Made by a program: the position numbers and the translations under genes. The notes below the pieces were generated by a model, which was not told where the DNA came from, did not search any database, and worked only from the letters and a program-made list of their open reading frames with translations. Below are positions 1 through 6,164 of a stretch of 6,736 nucleotides of DNA, piece by piece; positions within the stretch are counted from its first letter, which is position 1, and every line of letters starts with the position of its first letter. The stretch covers positions 1-6,736 of the forward strand of contig CALBZE010000126.1 in the NCBI GenBank assembly GCA_937889645.1, in the 5' to 3' direction. The stretch comes from an uncultured bacterium (GTDB lineage Bacteria; Gemmatimonadota; Gemmatimonadetes; Longimicrobiales; RSA9).

Positions 1-189
1 TGGGTGGGGTGAGCATCGTGAGGCATCGCGCCGCTTCCCCACGGCGAGATCCCGACCGGCTCTGAACCCATGCGCCCTGCTGCGAGCCCATTGTCTGCTG
101 TCAGCGGCGCCCACTAGGTTGCCTGGACGGTGTCTCGACCCGGCCCGCGGGCCGCGCACACGGAACCATAGTCCAACCGTTTCGGCGAG
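1..189. other. Leader region without a supported gene
   Basis: No frame gives a convincing protein here. One plus-strand frame stays open to a TGA at 63-65 and could be the last 20 codons of an upstream gene, but its composition is not informative. A short minus-strand frame beginning with ATG near 70 runs off the left edge and is equally unproven. The region presumably carries the promoter of the phosphoesterase-ATPase operon. Confidence 0.4.
91..120 (+). promoter_or_regulatory. Weak sigma-70-like promoter candidate for the exonuclease operon
   Basis: TTGTCT at 91-96 matches the -35 consensus TTGACA at four of six positions. It is followed after 18 bases by TAGGTT at 115-120, which matches TATAAT at only three of six. 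Position and spacing suit the gene starting at 190, but the -10 is poor. This is a tentative call by eye. Confidence 0.2.
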
Positions 190-1383
190 ATGCCCCGTCT
201 GCTGCACCTGGCCGATGTCCACCTCGGCGCGTCGTTCGCCGGCTTCGGCGACCTCGCCGCGAGCCGGCAGGCTGCGGTCCTCAACGCGTTCCGTGCGATC
301 CCCGAGATCGCCGCGCGCCACGGCGTGCACGCGGTGCTGATCGCGGGCGATCTATTCGACCGGCCCCAGCCCCCGGACGTGGTGCTGGCCGCAGCACGCG
401 AGACGCTGCGGCGCATGGTCGAGGCCGGGCTGCACGTCTTCCTCGTGCCGGGCAACCACGACCCCATCACCGTGCACCCGCACCCGTACCGCGAGCTGCC
501 GCCGGGCGTGCACTTCTTCGGCGAGCCGGTCTTTGGGGCGCCGGTGTCGGTGGAGACGCCGGCCGGTCCGCTCCACGTCTACGGCGTCGCGTTCGACCCG
601 GCGAAGGAACGTGAGCCGCTGCGCACGTTCCGGCGCGCAGACACGCCCGGCGCGCACGTCGTGCTGCTGCACGGATCCGTGCAGGGCACGCTCCACTGGT
701 CCGCATCACCCAACGTGCTGCGGCTGACGCACGACGCGCTCGCGGCTCTGCCGGTGGACTACATCGCGCTGGGCGATCATCACCGCCATCGCCCGCCGGC
801 GGAGTTCGGCGATGGCGCGATCCCCGCCTGTTACGCGGGCTCATTCGCTGCGCTGGATCTGACGGAGACGGGGCCGCGCGGTTTCGTGATCGCCGACATC
901 GAGCCGGGCCGGCCACCGGTGGTGCGGCACGTTCCGTCCGCCGTCACGCGCGTCGAGGACGTGGGCCACGTGGACGTGAGCAGCCTGGAAGGGGACGCGG
1001 CGGTGGCGGATGCGGTGGCAGCGGCGCTCGAGAGGTTGCTGGCCGCGGATGCAAGCGCCTCTGACGGGGCATCCGCAGGCTCGAAAGCAGCCGCGGCGAC
1101 AGCCGCCATTCCGGTGGCGCGGCTGGTCGGCACACCGAGCTTCCCGCTGGATCCGGAGCGGGTGCGCGAGCATCTGGCGCAACGGTTCGGGCACGCCGCG
1201 GTGCGGGACGAGAGCCGCTACTACGCATCCGCGCGGCTGGACGCGCTGGCCGAGATGGACACGGTGGTGGGGCACGTGGTGCGCCTGGGACGGCAGCGGA
1301 TCGCGGAGGCGAAGGACGATGGGGAGCGCGCCATCGCAGACCGCGCGCTCCGTATCGCCCTCAGCGCGCTGGAGGTGCGGTGA
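190..1383 (+). CDS. SbcD/Mre11/YhaO-like DNA repair metallophosphoesterase
   Basis: This 397-residue protein is probably the nuclease partner of the ATPase encoded directly downstream, acting on DNA ends in the cytoplasm. The calcineurin-like fold is shown by DVH at 9-11, GDLFD at 53-57, GNHD at 88-91, HG at 161-162 and GDHHRH at 195-200. These supply the Asp, His and Asn ligands for two metal ions, usually manganese. In the last motif the usual GHxH reads GDHH, so one His is an Asp. A core of about 250 residues is followed by an Ala/Ser-rich linker (about 284-306), then a small C-terminal domain likely to cap the active site or bind the ATPase. ATG 190 is the only possible start: an in-frame TAG lies at 169-171 with no other start codon between. 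Its Shine-Dalgarno is weak (GGCGAG touches the ATG). Length and motif order fit YhaO-type proteins; the exact DNA substrate is unknown. Confidence 0.9.
   Translation: MPRLLHLADVHLGASFAGFGDLAASRQAAVLNAFRAIPEIAARHGVHAVLIAGDLFDRPQPPDVVLAAARETLRRMVEAGLHVFLVPGNHDPITVHPHPYRELPPGVHFFGEPVFGAPVSVETPAGPLHVYGVAFDPAKEREPLRTFRRADTPGAHVVLLHGSVQGTLHWSASPNVLRLTHDALAALPVDYIALGDHHRHRPPAEFGDGAIPACYAGSFAALDLTETGPRGFVIADIEPGRPPVVRHVPSAVTRVEDVGHVDVSSLEGDAAVADAVAAALERLLAADASASDGASAGSKAAAATAAIPVARLVGTPSFPLDPERVREHLAQRFGHAAVRDESRYYASARLDALAEMDTVVGHVVRLGRQRIAEAKDDGERAIADRALRIALSALEVR
1371..1375 (+). promoter_or_regulatory. Ribosome binding site deciding the ATPase start
   Basis: GGAGG lies inside the last codons of the phosphoesterase gene. 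It is seven bases from ATG 1383 but only four from the alternative GTG 1380. The spacing favours ATG 1383, whose A is the last base of the upstream TGA (TGATG), a typical translational coupling junction. Confidence 0.65.
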
Positions 1384-3635
1384 TGGCCGGTGTGCGCTTC
1401 GTCCGCGTCGAGCTGGACTACGGCTGCCACGCTGGCCGTGTGTTCCGGTTCAACGCCACCGGTGCGCCGACCGTCATCCTCGGCCCCAACGGCTCGGGCA
1501 AGAGCACGCTGCTCGAAGCGCTGGTCCGCGCGTTGTTCGGCTTCAACCGGCGGCACCAGGCGGACCGTGCGCGACTCGAGCACCGTCACCCCTGGGGCCG
1601 CGACGCCTGCCGCGCAGCACTCGTCGTTGCAGACGCCGACGGCGCGCTCTGGCGGCTCGACCGCAACTTCCACGACATGCGCGTCCGCATCCAGCGCATG
1701 GACCCGCCGGGCGATGAATGGGAAGGTGAGGCGAACCCGGCGGCGGACAACGAGGACGCGCGCGAGTACCGCCGCCGGCTGCAGCGCATCATCGGCTTCG
1801 CGGACATCGACGCCTACGTCTCCACGGCATGCATCCTCCAGGGCGAGCTGCGGACGACGAGGCCGAGCGACGACCTGCTGCGTCTCGCCACGGGCGGGCA
1901 CCGCGACGTGCAGCGCGCGCGCGAGCGGCTGAAGGAGGCTCATCGCGAGCTGACGGCTCGCCGGATCGGTCCAGACGACACGGCCGCGAGGAAAGGGCGC
2001 CGACTCGAAGAGCTGGAGCAGCAGGTCCAGCGAGTGGCCGAGCAGCTCGCGCGGGCAGAAGCGGCGGAGCGCCAGCGCGGGCCGCTGGTGGCCGAACGCA
2101 CGGCTGCGCTGGAGCGCATGGCCGCGCTCGAGGCGGAGATCGAGCTCCTCGAGGCGGCGCAGCGCCCGCTCGCCGAAATCACCGCCCTCCAGGCGGAACT
2201 CGAAGCCGTGGACAGCCAGCTCTCGATGCTGGAGCGCGCGGAGCAGAGGCTTCGCGCCGCGCACGAGGAGTACAAGGCCGCAGACGCGGCGTGGCGTGAG
2301 TGGGCGGCCGGGCCGCTCTACCCCGACGATTTCCTCGAGCGGCTCTCCCGGCTGGACTCACTGTGGCGCAGTCGCACAGTGGTCAGCGCCGTGTGCGAGG
2401 AGCGCGAGGCGGCGCTTGCCGGAATGCGGCGGCCGACGCTCGCCACCGCCGCCGCCGCGGCGTCGTTCACGATCGTGGCGGGCGGCGCGGCGCTGGTCGC
2501 GGCCGGTGTCACGATCGTCGGGCTCGTCGTCCTGCTCGTCGGCATCGGGGGCGGGATCGGCGCGCTGCTCGCACGCCAACGCCTGGTTCAGCGCCGCGAT
2601 GCCGTCACCCGCGAAGCAGCGCTGCTGCGCGAACGGCTGCGGGACACGGAGGACGAGATCGCGCAAACGCTGGCCGGCATCCCGGACGCCGACACACTGA
2701 CGCCTGATACCGCGCCGGATCGACGCGACCGGTTCGAGCGACAGCGTGCGGCGCGCAGCCGCTCGGAATCGGCGGCCGAACGGCTGCGCGCGGCGATCGG
2801 CGAGGCACGCACCCTGGCGGACGACGACGCCGCGGACGTCGAGCGCGCCGGCGGGTCACTGGACGACGTCGCCCGACACGTTCTGGAGCGTGTGAGCGCC
2901 AGAGCGGCGGCGGCGCGCCGGGAGCGCGCGGAGATCGTGGTGAAGCTCGAGCAGGCCGAGGCCGCGGCGGTCCGGTTGCCGGACGGCGTGCCCGCAGAAC
3001 TCGCCGCGGTCCAGCGCGCACTGGAGGAGCGGCGGGCGGAGCTGCGTGAGGTCCGGGCGCGGCTCAACGAGCTGGAACGCAAGCTGCTCGAGGCGACGAC
3101 GGGCACCGAGAGCGCCGTTGCGCTCCGCGATCGCCTGCGCGCGCTGGAGGCCGAGCGCGACGAGGTCGAGGCCGCCGTCAGGGCGTACGCCGCGGCGTAT
3201 GCGCTGCTGGGCGACGCGTACGCCGAGTTCCGTGGCCGCGACCAGCAGCGCCTGGTGCGACTCATCTCGGACCGGCTGCTCGACATCACGCGCGCACGGT
3301 TGGGTCCGCTCGAAGTGTCCGACTCGCTCGCGGACGCGCAGCTCCGCGCGTTCGACCGTGTGCTGCCGATCTCATCTCCGCCGCTGAGCTTCGGCGAGCA
3401 CCACGCTGCGGCCCTTGCCATCCGCATCGGCGCCGCGGACTTCCTCTCCATGAACGGCATCGAGCCACCGCTGCTCGTGGACGAGCCGTTCGCTTACCTC
3501 GACCCGGACCGCGCCGCCCACACGTGGGAGCTGCTCACCCGCATCGCGCGGCACCGCCAGGTGATCGTCGCGACGCAGGACCGGCTGGTGCTGGAGCACC
3601 TCGGCGTGCAGCCGGATGTGGTGCTGGGTGGTTGA
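1383..3635 (+). CDS. SbcC/Rad50/YhaN-like ATPase with a membrane hairpin
   Basis: This 750-residue SMC/Rad50-type ATPase is the likely motor partner of the upstream nuclease. Numbered from ATG 1383, it has Walker A GPNGSGKST at 34-42, a Q-loop in ILQGEL (Q153), and Arg/Glu/Ala-rich coiled coils at about 200-345 and 400-600. A signature LSFGE follows at 668-672, then Walker B with D-loop from PPLLVDEP to YLD (695-707). The N- and C-terminal halves fold together into one ATPase head. Between the coiled coils, about 352-397, lie two hydrophobic helices with Arg residues on both outer sides. They predict a membrane hairpin with both ends in the cytoplasm, as in Bacillus YhaN. No CxxC zinc hook exists; only four Cys occur in the whole protein. 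The switch His after Walker B is replaced by Gln (ATQD, Q732). At 750 residues it is shorter than usual SbcC (about 1000). GTG 1380 is an alternative start. Function in repair is inferred from family and neighbour. Confidence 0.88.
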   Translation: MAGVRFVRVELDYGCHAGRVFRFNATGAPTVILGPNGSGKSTLLEALVRALFGFNRRHQADRARLEHRHPWGRDACRAALVVADADGALWRLDRNFHDMRVRIQRMDPPGDEWEGEANPAADNEDAREYRRRLQRIIGFADIDAYVSTACILQGELRTTRPSDDLLRLATGGHRDVQRARERLKEAHRELTARRIGPDDTAARKGRRLEELEQQVQRVAEQLARAEAAERQRGPLVAERTAALERMAALEAEIELLEAAQRPLAEITALQAELEAVDSQLSMLERAEQRLRAAHEEYKAADAAWREWAAGPLYPDDFLERLSRLDSLWRSRTVVSAVCEEREAALAGMRRPTLATAAAAASFTIVAGGAALVAAGVTIVGLVVLLVGIGGGIGALLARQRLVQRRDAVTREAALLRERLRDTEDEIAQTLAGIPDADTLTPDTAPDRRDRFERQRAARSRSESAAERLRAAIGEARTLADDDAADVERAGGSLDDVARHVLERVSARAAAARRERAEIVVKLEQAEAAAVRLPDGVPAELAAVQRALEERRAELREVRARLNELERKLLEATTGTESAVALRDRLRALEAERDEVEAAVRAYAAAYALLGDAYAEFRGRDQQRLVRLISDRLLDITRARLGPLEVSDSLADAQLRAFDRVLPISSPPLSFGEHHAAALAIRIGAADFLSMNGIEPPLLVDEPFAYLDPDRAAHTWELLTRIARHRQVIVATQDRLVLEHLGVQPDVVLGG

Positions 3636-3681
3636 CGGAGATGGGCACCGGGATGCCGCTCGTTCCGGCGCCACCTCCGTC
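3634..3681. terminator. Imperfect hairpin between convergent genes, possible bidirectional terminator
   Basis: GACGGAG at 3634-3640 pairs perfectly with CTCCGTC at 3675-3681. An inner stem adds GGC/GCC (3644-3646 with 3670-3672) and CCGG/CCGG (3648-3651 with 3665-3668), closing a 13-base loop. The hairpin begins inside the ATPase stop codon and fills the short gap to the stop of the minus-strand gene. No T-tract follows on either strand, so a classical intrinsic terminator is not shown. Confidence 0.4.
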
Positions 3682-3689
3682 GGCCACCC

Positions 3690-4016
3690 TCACGCGTGCA
3701 CGACCGACACCACCGAGTACACGTGCGGCGCCGCCTTCGCCAGCTCGGCCGCTTTCTTCGCGTACGCCTGCGCTTGCGGGTCGGCCATCGTCGCCGCGAT
3801 GTCCTCCTGGCTGCGCCATTGCGCGTAGTTCACGACCCGCGTACCGTCCTTGCTCGCGAGGATGCTCACGGAAACGAAGCCCGGCCGGTGGCGGATCACC
3901 TTCTCCGCTCCTTCGATCAGGACGTCGACCAGCGCCTGCTGCTTCGCTGCATCGACGTCGAACACGTTGATGAACGTCACCGGATCATCGCCCCTGCGAA
4001 TCACTGGTTCACTCAT
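3690..4016 (-). CDS. ABM-family putative monooxygenase (small dimeric ferredoxin-like fold)
   Basis: The 108-residue product resembles antibiotic biosynthesis monooxygenase (ABM) domain proteins, which form small dimeric alpha-beta barrels. Members oxidise quinones or polyketides or degrade haem, and many have no known substrate. Family traits are a first strand VTFINVFDV at 13-21 and an alpha helix at about 24-43. RPGFVSVSI (44-52) is the typical 'PGF' turn and strand, and VVNYAQWRSQED (61-72) is the typical strand and W-x-S segment. The chain ends in a strand VYSVVSVV. No signal peptide is seen. The start at 4016 is supported by AAGGAG (minus strand, 4024-4029) seven bases upstream. A longer reading frame to 4145 overlaps the sigma gene and is rejected. 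It is divergent from the sigma factor, with a possible ECF-type promoter between them. Small oxidoreductase-like genes are common neighbours of such sigma factors. The substrate cannot be predicted. Confidence 0.85.
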   Translation of the reverse strand: MSEPVIRRGDDPVTFINVFDVDAAKQQALVDVLIEGAEKVIRHRPGFVSVSILASKDGTRVVNYAQWRSQEDIAATMADPQAQAYAKKAAELAKAAPHVYSVVSVVHA

Positions 4017-4061
4017 CGGGACTCTCCTTGGTAGATTCTGCGCTGTGCATCCCTTCGCCCG

Positions 4062-4074
4062 GATGACGTCCATC
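4062..4074. repeat. Short dyad in the divergent spacer
   Basis: GATG at 4062-4065 and CATC at 4071-4074 form an inverted repeat around ACGTC. The dyad places a CGTC on both strands. It could be an operator, or may simply reflect the -10 of the minus-strand promoter. It is short enough to occur by chance. Confidence 0.2.
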
Positions 4075-4091
4075 GGCGGTGAAAGGTGACC
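4065..4091 (-). promoter_or_regulatory. ECF41-like promoter candidate for the ABM gene
   Basis: Read on the minus strand, GGTCACC (4091 down to 4085) matches the published ECF41 -35 TGTCACA at five of seven positions. After 16 bases it is followed by CGTC (4068 down to 4065), the expected -10. Transcription would start near 4058, giving a leader of about 40 bases before the ABM start. The -35 overlaps the ribosome binding site of the sigma gene. The consensus is quoted from memory and the match was found by eye. Confidence 0.45.
4082..4088 (+). promoter_or_regulatory. Ribosome binding site of the sigma gene
   Basis: AAAGGTG lies six bases before ATG 4095, ideal spacing for that start. The alternative GTG 4086 sits inside this site and has only a poor upstream match, so ATG 4095 is preferred. 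Confidence 0.55.
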
Positions 4092-4094
4092 GAC

Positions 4095-5006
4095 ATGGCA
4101 GACCAGGCCGACCTGGCTGGACAGTTCGAGCGCGCCCGCGATCATCTGCGGGACGTCGCGTACCGCATGCTGGGGTCGCTGGACGAAGCCGAAGACGCGG
4201 TGCAGGAGGCCTGGCTGCGGGCATCGCGCGCGGACGTCCGCGACATCGGCAACGTGACCGGCTGGCTCACCACGATCGTCGCCCGCATCTGCCTCGACTT
4301 CCTACGGGCACGGCGCCGGCGCGAACGACGCCTGGGCGAAGAGCGGCTGGAGGCCGTGCTCGACCTCGACGATATCGCGCACCCTACGGCGGAAGCTGAG
4401 CTGGCGGAATCCGTCGGCCTCGCGCTCCTCGTGGTGCTCGACCGGCTCGGTCCCGCGGAGCGCGTCGCATTCGTGCTCCACGACATGTTCGCCGTGCCGT
4501 TCGAGCAGATCGCCACGATCCTCGAGCGCTCACCCGCTGCCGCGAAGAAGCTGGCGAGCCGCGCACGGCACCGGGTACGCGGCTCCAGCTCGCTGCCCGC
4601 TACCGAGCTCGCCCGCCAGCGCAGCGTCGTCGAATCCTTCCTCGCCGCGTCACGCGCGGGCGACATCGACGCGCTGCTGGCGATACTGGCGCCGGATGTC
4701 GTCCGACGTGCGGACGGCGCTGCACGGCGCGGCGATGCGCCGGAAGAGGTGCGCGGCGCGCGCCGTGTGGCAGAGGAAACACTCTCCAATGCGCGCCTTG
4801 CGCGCTTCGCCCGTCCCGCCCTCGTCGACGGCCGCATCGGGGCGGTGGTCGCGCCGCGCGGTCGGCTCCTGTTCGTCCTCGCGATCACGGTCGAGGGGGA
4901 TCGTGTGACGGCGATCGACGTCACTGGTGCGCCCGCCCGGCTCCGGGAGATCGACCTCCGGGTCGTGGACCTCGTCGGGATAGAAGCCGGGATCTCCGAC
5001 GCCTGA
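4095..5006 (+). CDS. ECF sigma factor with C-terminal SnoaL-like domain (SigJ/ECF41-like)
   Basis: The 303-residue product is an extracytoplasmic-function sigma factor that should direct RNA polymerase to a small regulon. Region 2 spans about 10-75, with typical AYRMLGSLDEAEDAVQEAWLR and GWLTTIVARICLDFLR segments. Region 4 spans about 107-162 (LDRLGPAERVAFVLHD, then the helix-turn-helix FEQIATILERSPAAAKKLASRAR). A SnoaL-like (NTF2-fold) domain occupies about 175-285. This layout defines SigJ/ECF41-type factors, where the tail replaces a separate anti-sigma factor and tunes activity. Conserved family motifs are altered: DGGGK reads DGAAR (207-211), the NPDKL region reads GAPARL (278-283), and the WLPEP linker between regions 2 and 4 is missing. 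It may thus belong to a side branch or another SnoaL-bearing ECF group. It is divergent from the ABM gene, its probable target. No ECF-type promoter of its own is clear (TGTGCAT at 4044 and CGTC at 4067 is a poor match). Confidence 0.9.
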   Translation: MADQADLAGQFERARDHLRDVAYRMLGSLDEAEDAVQEAWLRASRADVRDIGNVTGWLTTIVARICLDFLRARRRRERRLGEERLEAVLDLDDIAHPTAEAELAESVGLALLVVLDRLGPAERVAFVLHDMFAVPFEQIATILERSPAAAKKLASRARHRVRGSSSLPATELARQRSVVESFLAASRAGDIDALLAILAPDVVRRADGAARRGDAPEEVRGARRVAEETLSNARLARFARPALVDGRIGAVVAPRGRLLFVLAITVEGDRVTAIDVTGAPARLREIDLRVVDLVGIEAGISDA

Positions 5007-5012
5007 CCGCCC

Positions 5013-5038
5013 CCACCGCCGCTCCGGCTGGCCGGTGG
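5013..5038 (+). terminator. Possible terminator hairpin after the sigma gene
   Basis: CCACCG at 5013-5018 pairs with CGGTGG at 5033-5038 around a 14-base GC-rich loop, starting seven bases after the stop codon. No T-run follows. In such GC-rich DNA a six-pair stem is weak evidence. Confidence 0.25.
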
Positions 5039-5071
5039 CGCCCCCGGACCGAGGCGCCGGGCCAGGGGTGC

Positions 5072-5100
5072 TTGTGGTGCCAGGAGGGACCGCGTATGAT
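5072..5100 (+). promoter_or_regulatory. Sigma-70-type promoter of the DJ-1/PfpI gene
   Basis: TTGTGG at 5072-5077 and TATGAT at 5095-5100 are separated by the ideal 17 bases. The -10 matches TATAAT at five of six positions, which stands out in this GC-rich background; the -35 matches three of six. Transcription would start near 5107 and leave a leader of about 155 bases. No ECF-type element is visible upstream, so this gene need not belong to the sigma factor's regulon. Confidence 0.5.
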
Positions 5101-5112
5101 GCGCGATGGTCG

Positions 5113-5222
5113 CGACGCGCGGCGTCGGCCAGTTGGGCGCCGGCGCGCGGCCGGCGACTCTCCTGCCTGCGCACGCGCGTCGGCGATCCGGGACCCCGCG
5201 GTTCGCCCCGGCGGCGCGTGCG
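5113..5222 (+). other. GC-rich leader with several potential stem-loops
   Basis: The untranslated leader can form CGACGC/GCGTCG (5113-5118 with 5122-5127), GCCGGC/GCCGGC (5139-5144 with 5150-5155), and a nine-pair perfect stem CGCACGCGC/GCGCGTGCG (5170-5178 with 5214-5222). A five-pair stem (5188-5192 with 5207-5211) nests inside the last one. No known riboswitch class is recognised. At this GC content stems of this size are expected occasionally by chance. Confidence 0.25.
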
Positions 5223-5262
5223 TCCCGCCTCATCACTCTTCCAGCATCCCCGGAGGTGGCTC

Positions 5263-5865
5263 ATGGGCAAGAAGATCCTCATGCTGGTCGGCGACTTCGT
5301 CGAGGACTACGAGGTCATGGTGCCGTTCCAGGCGCTCCAGGCGGTCGGCCACACCGTCCACGCGGTGTGTCCCGGGAAGAAGGCCGGCGAGACGGTGCGC
5401 ACGGCGATCCACGACTTCGAGGGCGACCAGACCTACAGCGAGAAGCGAGGCCACAACTTCCGGCTGAACGCGTCGTTCGCCGACGTGCGGCCCGAAGAGT
5501 ACGATGCGCTGGTGATCGCGGGCGGCCGCGCGCCCGAGTACATCCGGCTGGACGAGACCGTGATCCGGGCCGTGCGCCACTTCTTCGACGCGGACAAGCC
5601 GGTCGCGGCGATCTGCCACGGCGCGCAGGTCCTGACGGCGGCGGATGTCGTCAGGGGCCGTCGCGTGTCGGCGTATCCCGCCGTCGGGCCGGAGGTACGG
5701 CTCGCGGGCGGCGAGTACGTGGACGTCCCGATGGACCAGGCCGTGACGGATGGCAACCTGGTCACGGCGCCGGCGTGGCCCGCGCACCCGGCCTGGATCG
5801 CGCAGTTCCTGGAAGTGCTGGGCACGCGGATCGTGCACGACGCAGTGGCCGCCGCGGCGCGCTGA
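5263..5865 (+). CDS. DJ-1/PfpI family protein, DJ-1D-like putative glyoxalase III/deglycase
   Basis: This 200-residue, single-domain cytoplasmic protein belongs to the DJ-1/PfpI class I glutamine amidotransferase-like family. The nucleophile elbow is AICHG (116-120), with catalytic Cys118 followed by His119. Glu17, in EDYEVMVP, matches the conserved acid that lowers the Cys pKa (Glu18 of human DJ-1). The segments PFQALQAVGHTVHAVCPGKKAG and DFEGDQTYSEKRGHNF, and the IAGGRAPEYIR segment, closely resemble one domain of Arabidopsis DJ-1D. That enzyme is a glutathione-independent glyoxalase turning methylglyoxal into lactate. Activity on methylglyoxal or on glycated protein and nucleotides is therefore plausible but unproven. 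The start at 5263 follows GGAGGTG (5252-5258) at good spacing and fits the family N-terminus; the frame extends upstream to 5035 but reads as non-coding. It appears to be a single-gene transcript with its own promoter. Confidence 0.92.
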   Translation: MGKKILMLVGDFVEDYEVMVPFQALQAVGHTVHAVCPGKKAGETVRTAIHDFEGDQTYSEKRGHNFRLNASFADVRPEEYDALVIAGGRAPEYIRLDETVIRAVRHFFDADKPVAAICHGAQVLTAADVVRGRRVSAYPAVGPEVRLAGGEYVDVPMDQAVTDGNLVTAPAWPAHPAWIAQFLEVLGTRIVHDAVAAAAR

Positions 5866-5900
5866 GCCGTCGCCACCAGGACGCGCCGCATCGCTGCGAG

Positions 5901-5919
5901 CCCACCTGCGCGCGGTGGG
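5901..5919 (+). terminator. Possible terminator of the DJ-1/PfpI gene
   Basis: CCCACC at 5901-5906 pairs perfectly with GGTGGG at 5914-5919 around a seven-base loop, 35 bases after the stop codon. No T-tract follows, so factor-independent termination is not demonstrated. Confidence 0.35.
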
Positions 5920-6054
5920 TGCCCGCGCCAAAGCGTCGCGGGCGCCTGCCGCGCGCAGATGCTTCAGGCCGCCGCGCGACCGGGTCCACCACACGCTCCA
6001 TCGCCCACCTGCCGCTAGAAGCCGATGACCACGCGATCCGACGGCGACACCTGG

Positions 6055-6164
6055 GTTTACACGGCAGAAACCGACGGTGGCGAATCACGGCATCCCGGTT
6101 CACGCAGCGTAGACCCGCCGGTGACGAGGACGTGCGACACCCGGCGACGCTACGGTTCACACGG
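6055..6164 (+). repeat. Three related GTTYAC decamers
   Basis: GTTTACACGG (6055-6064), GTTCACGCAG (6098-6107) and GTTCACACGG (6155-6164) are related; the first and third differ at one base. GCGACACC also occurs twice (6044-6051 and 6134-6141). Spacing is irregular. They could be binding sites for the downstream gene or background similarity. Confidence 0.25.

Noticed and set aside
1..65. C-terminal end of an upstream plus-strand gene
   Set aside because: Twenty codons ending in TGA are open, but the Arg-rich composition gives no support and chance openness is likely.
1221..2264. Long minus-strand frame of 347 codons
   Set aside because: It overlaps the well-supported phosphoesterase and ATPase genes and shows no domain motif.
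4044..4070. Plus-strand ECF promoter for the sigma gene (TGTGCAT, 16 bases, CGTC)
   Set aside because: The -35 matches the consensus at only three of seven positions, though the spacing is right.
4086..4094. GTG 4086 as start of the sigma gene
   Set aside because: It lies inside the AAAGGTG ribosome binding site that serves ATG 4095; it would add only three residues.
3690..4145. Longer 151-residue version of the ABM gene
   Set aside because: The extra N-terminus overlaps the sigma gene and lacks family similarity; the start at 4016 has an excellent Shine-Dalgarno and fits ABM length.
4142..5236. Long minus-strand frame of 364 codons
   Set aside because: It mirrors the sigma gene on the other strand; its Ser/Arg/Ala-rich composition is typical of shadow frames in high-GC DNA.
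5035..5262. N-terminal extension of the DJ-1/PfpI gene
   Set aside because: The added part is Arg/Pro/Gly-rich without family similarity, contains the likely promoter, and ATG 5263 has a strong ribosome binding site.
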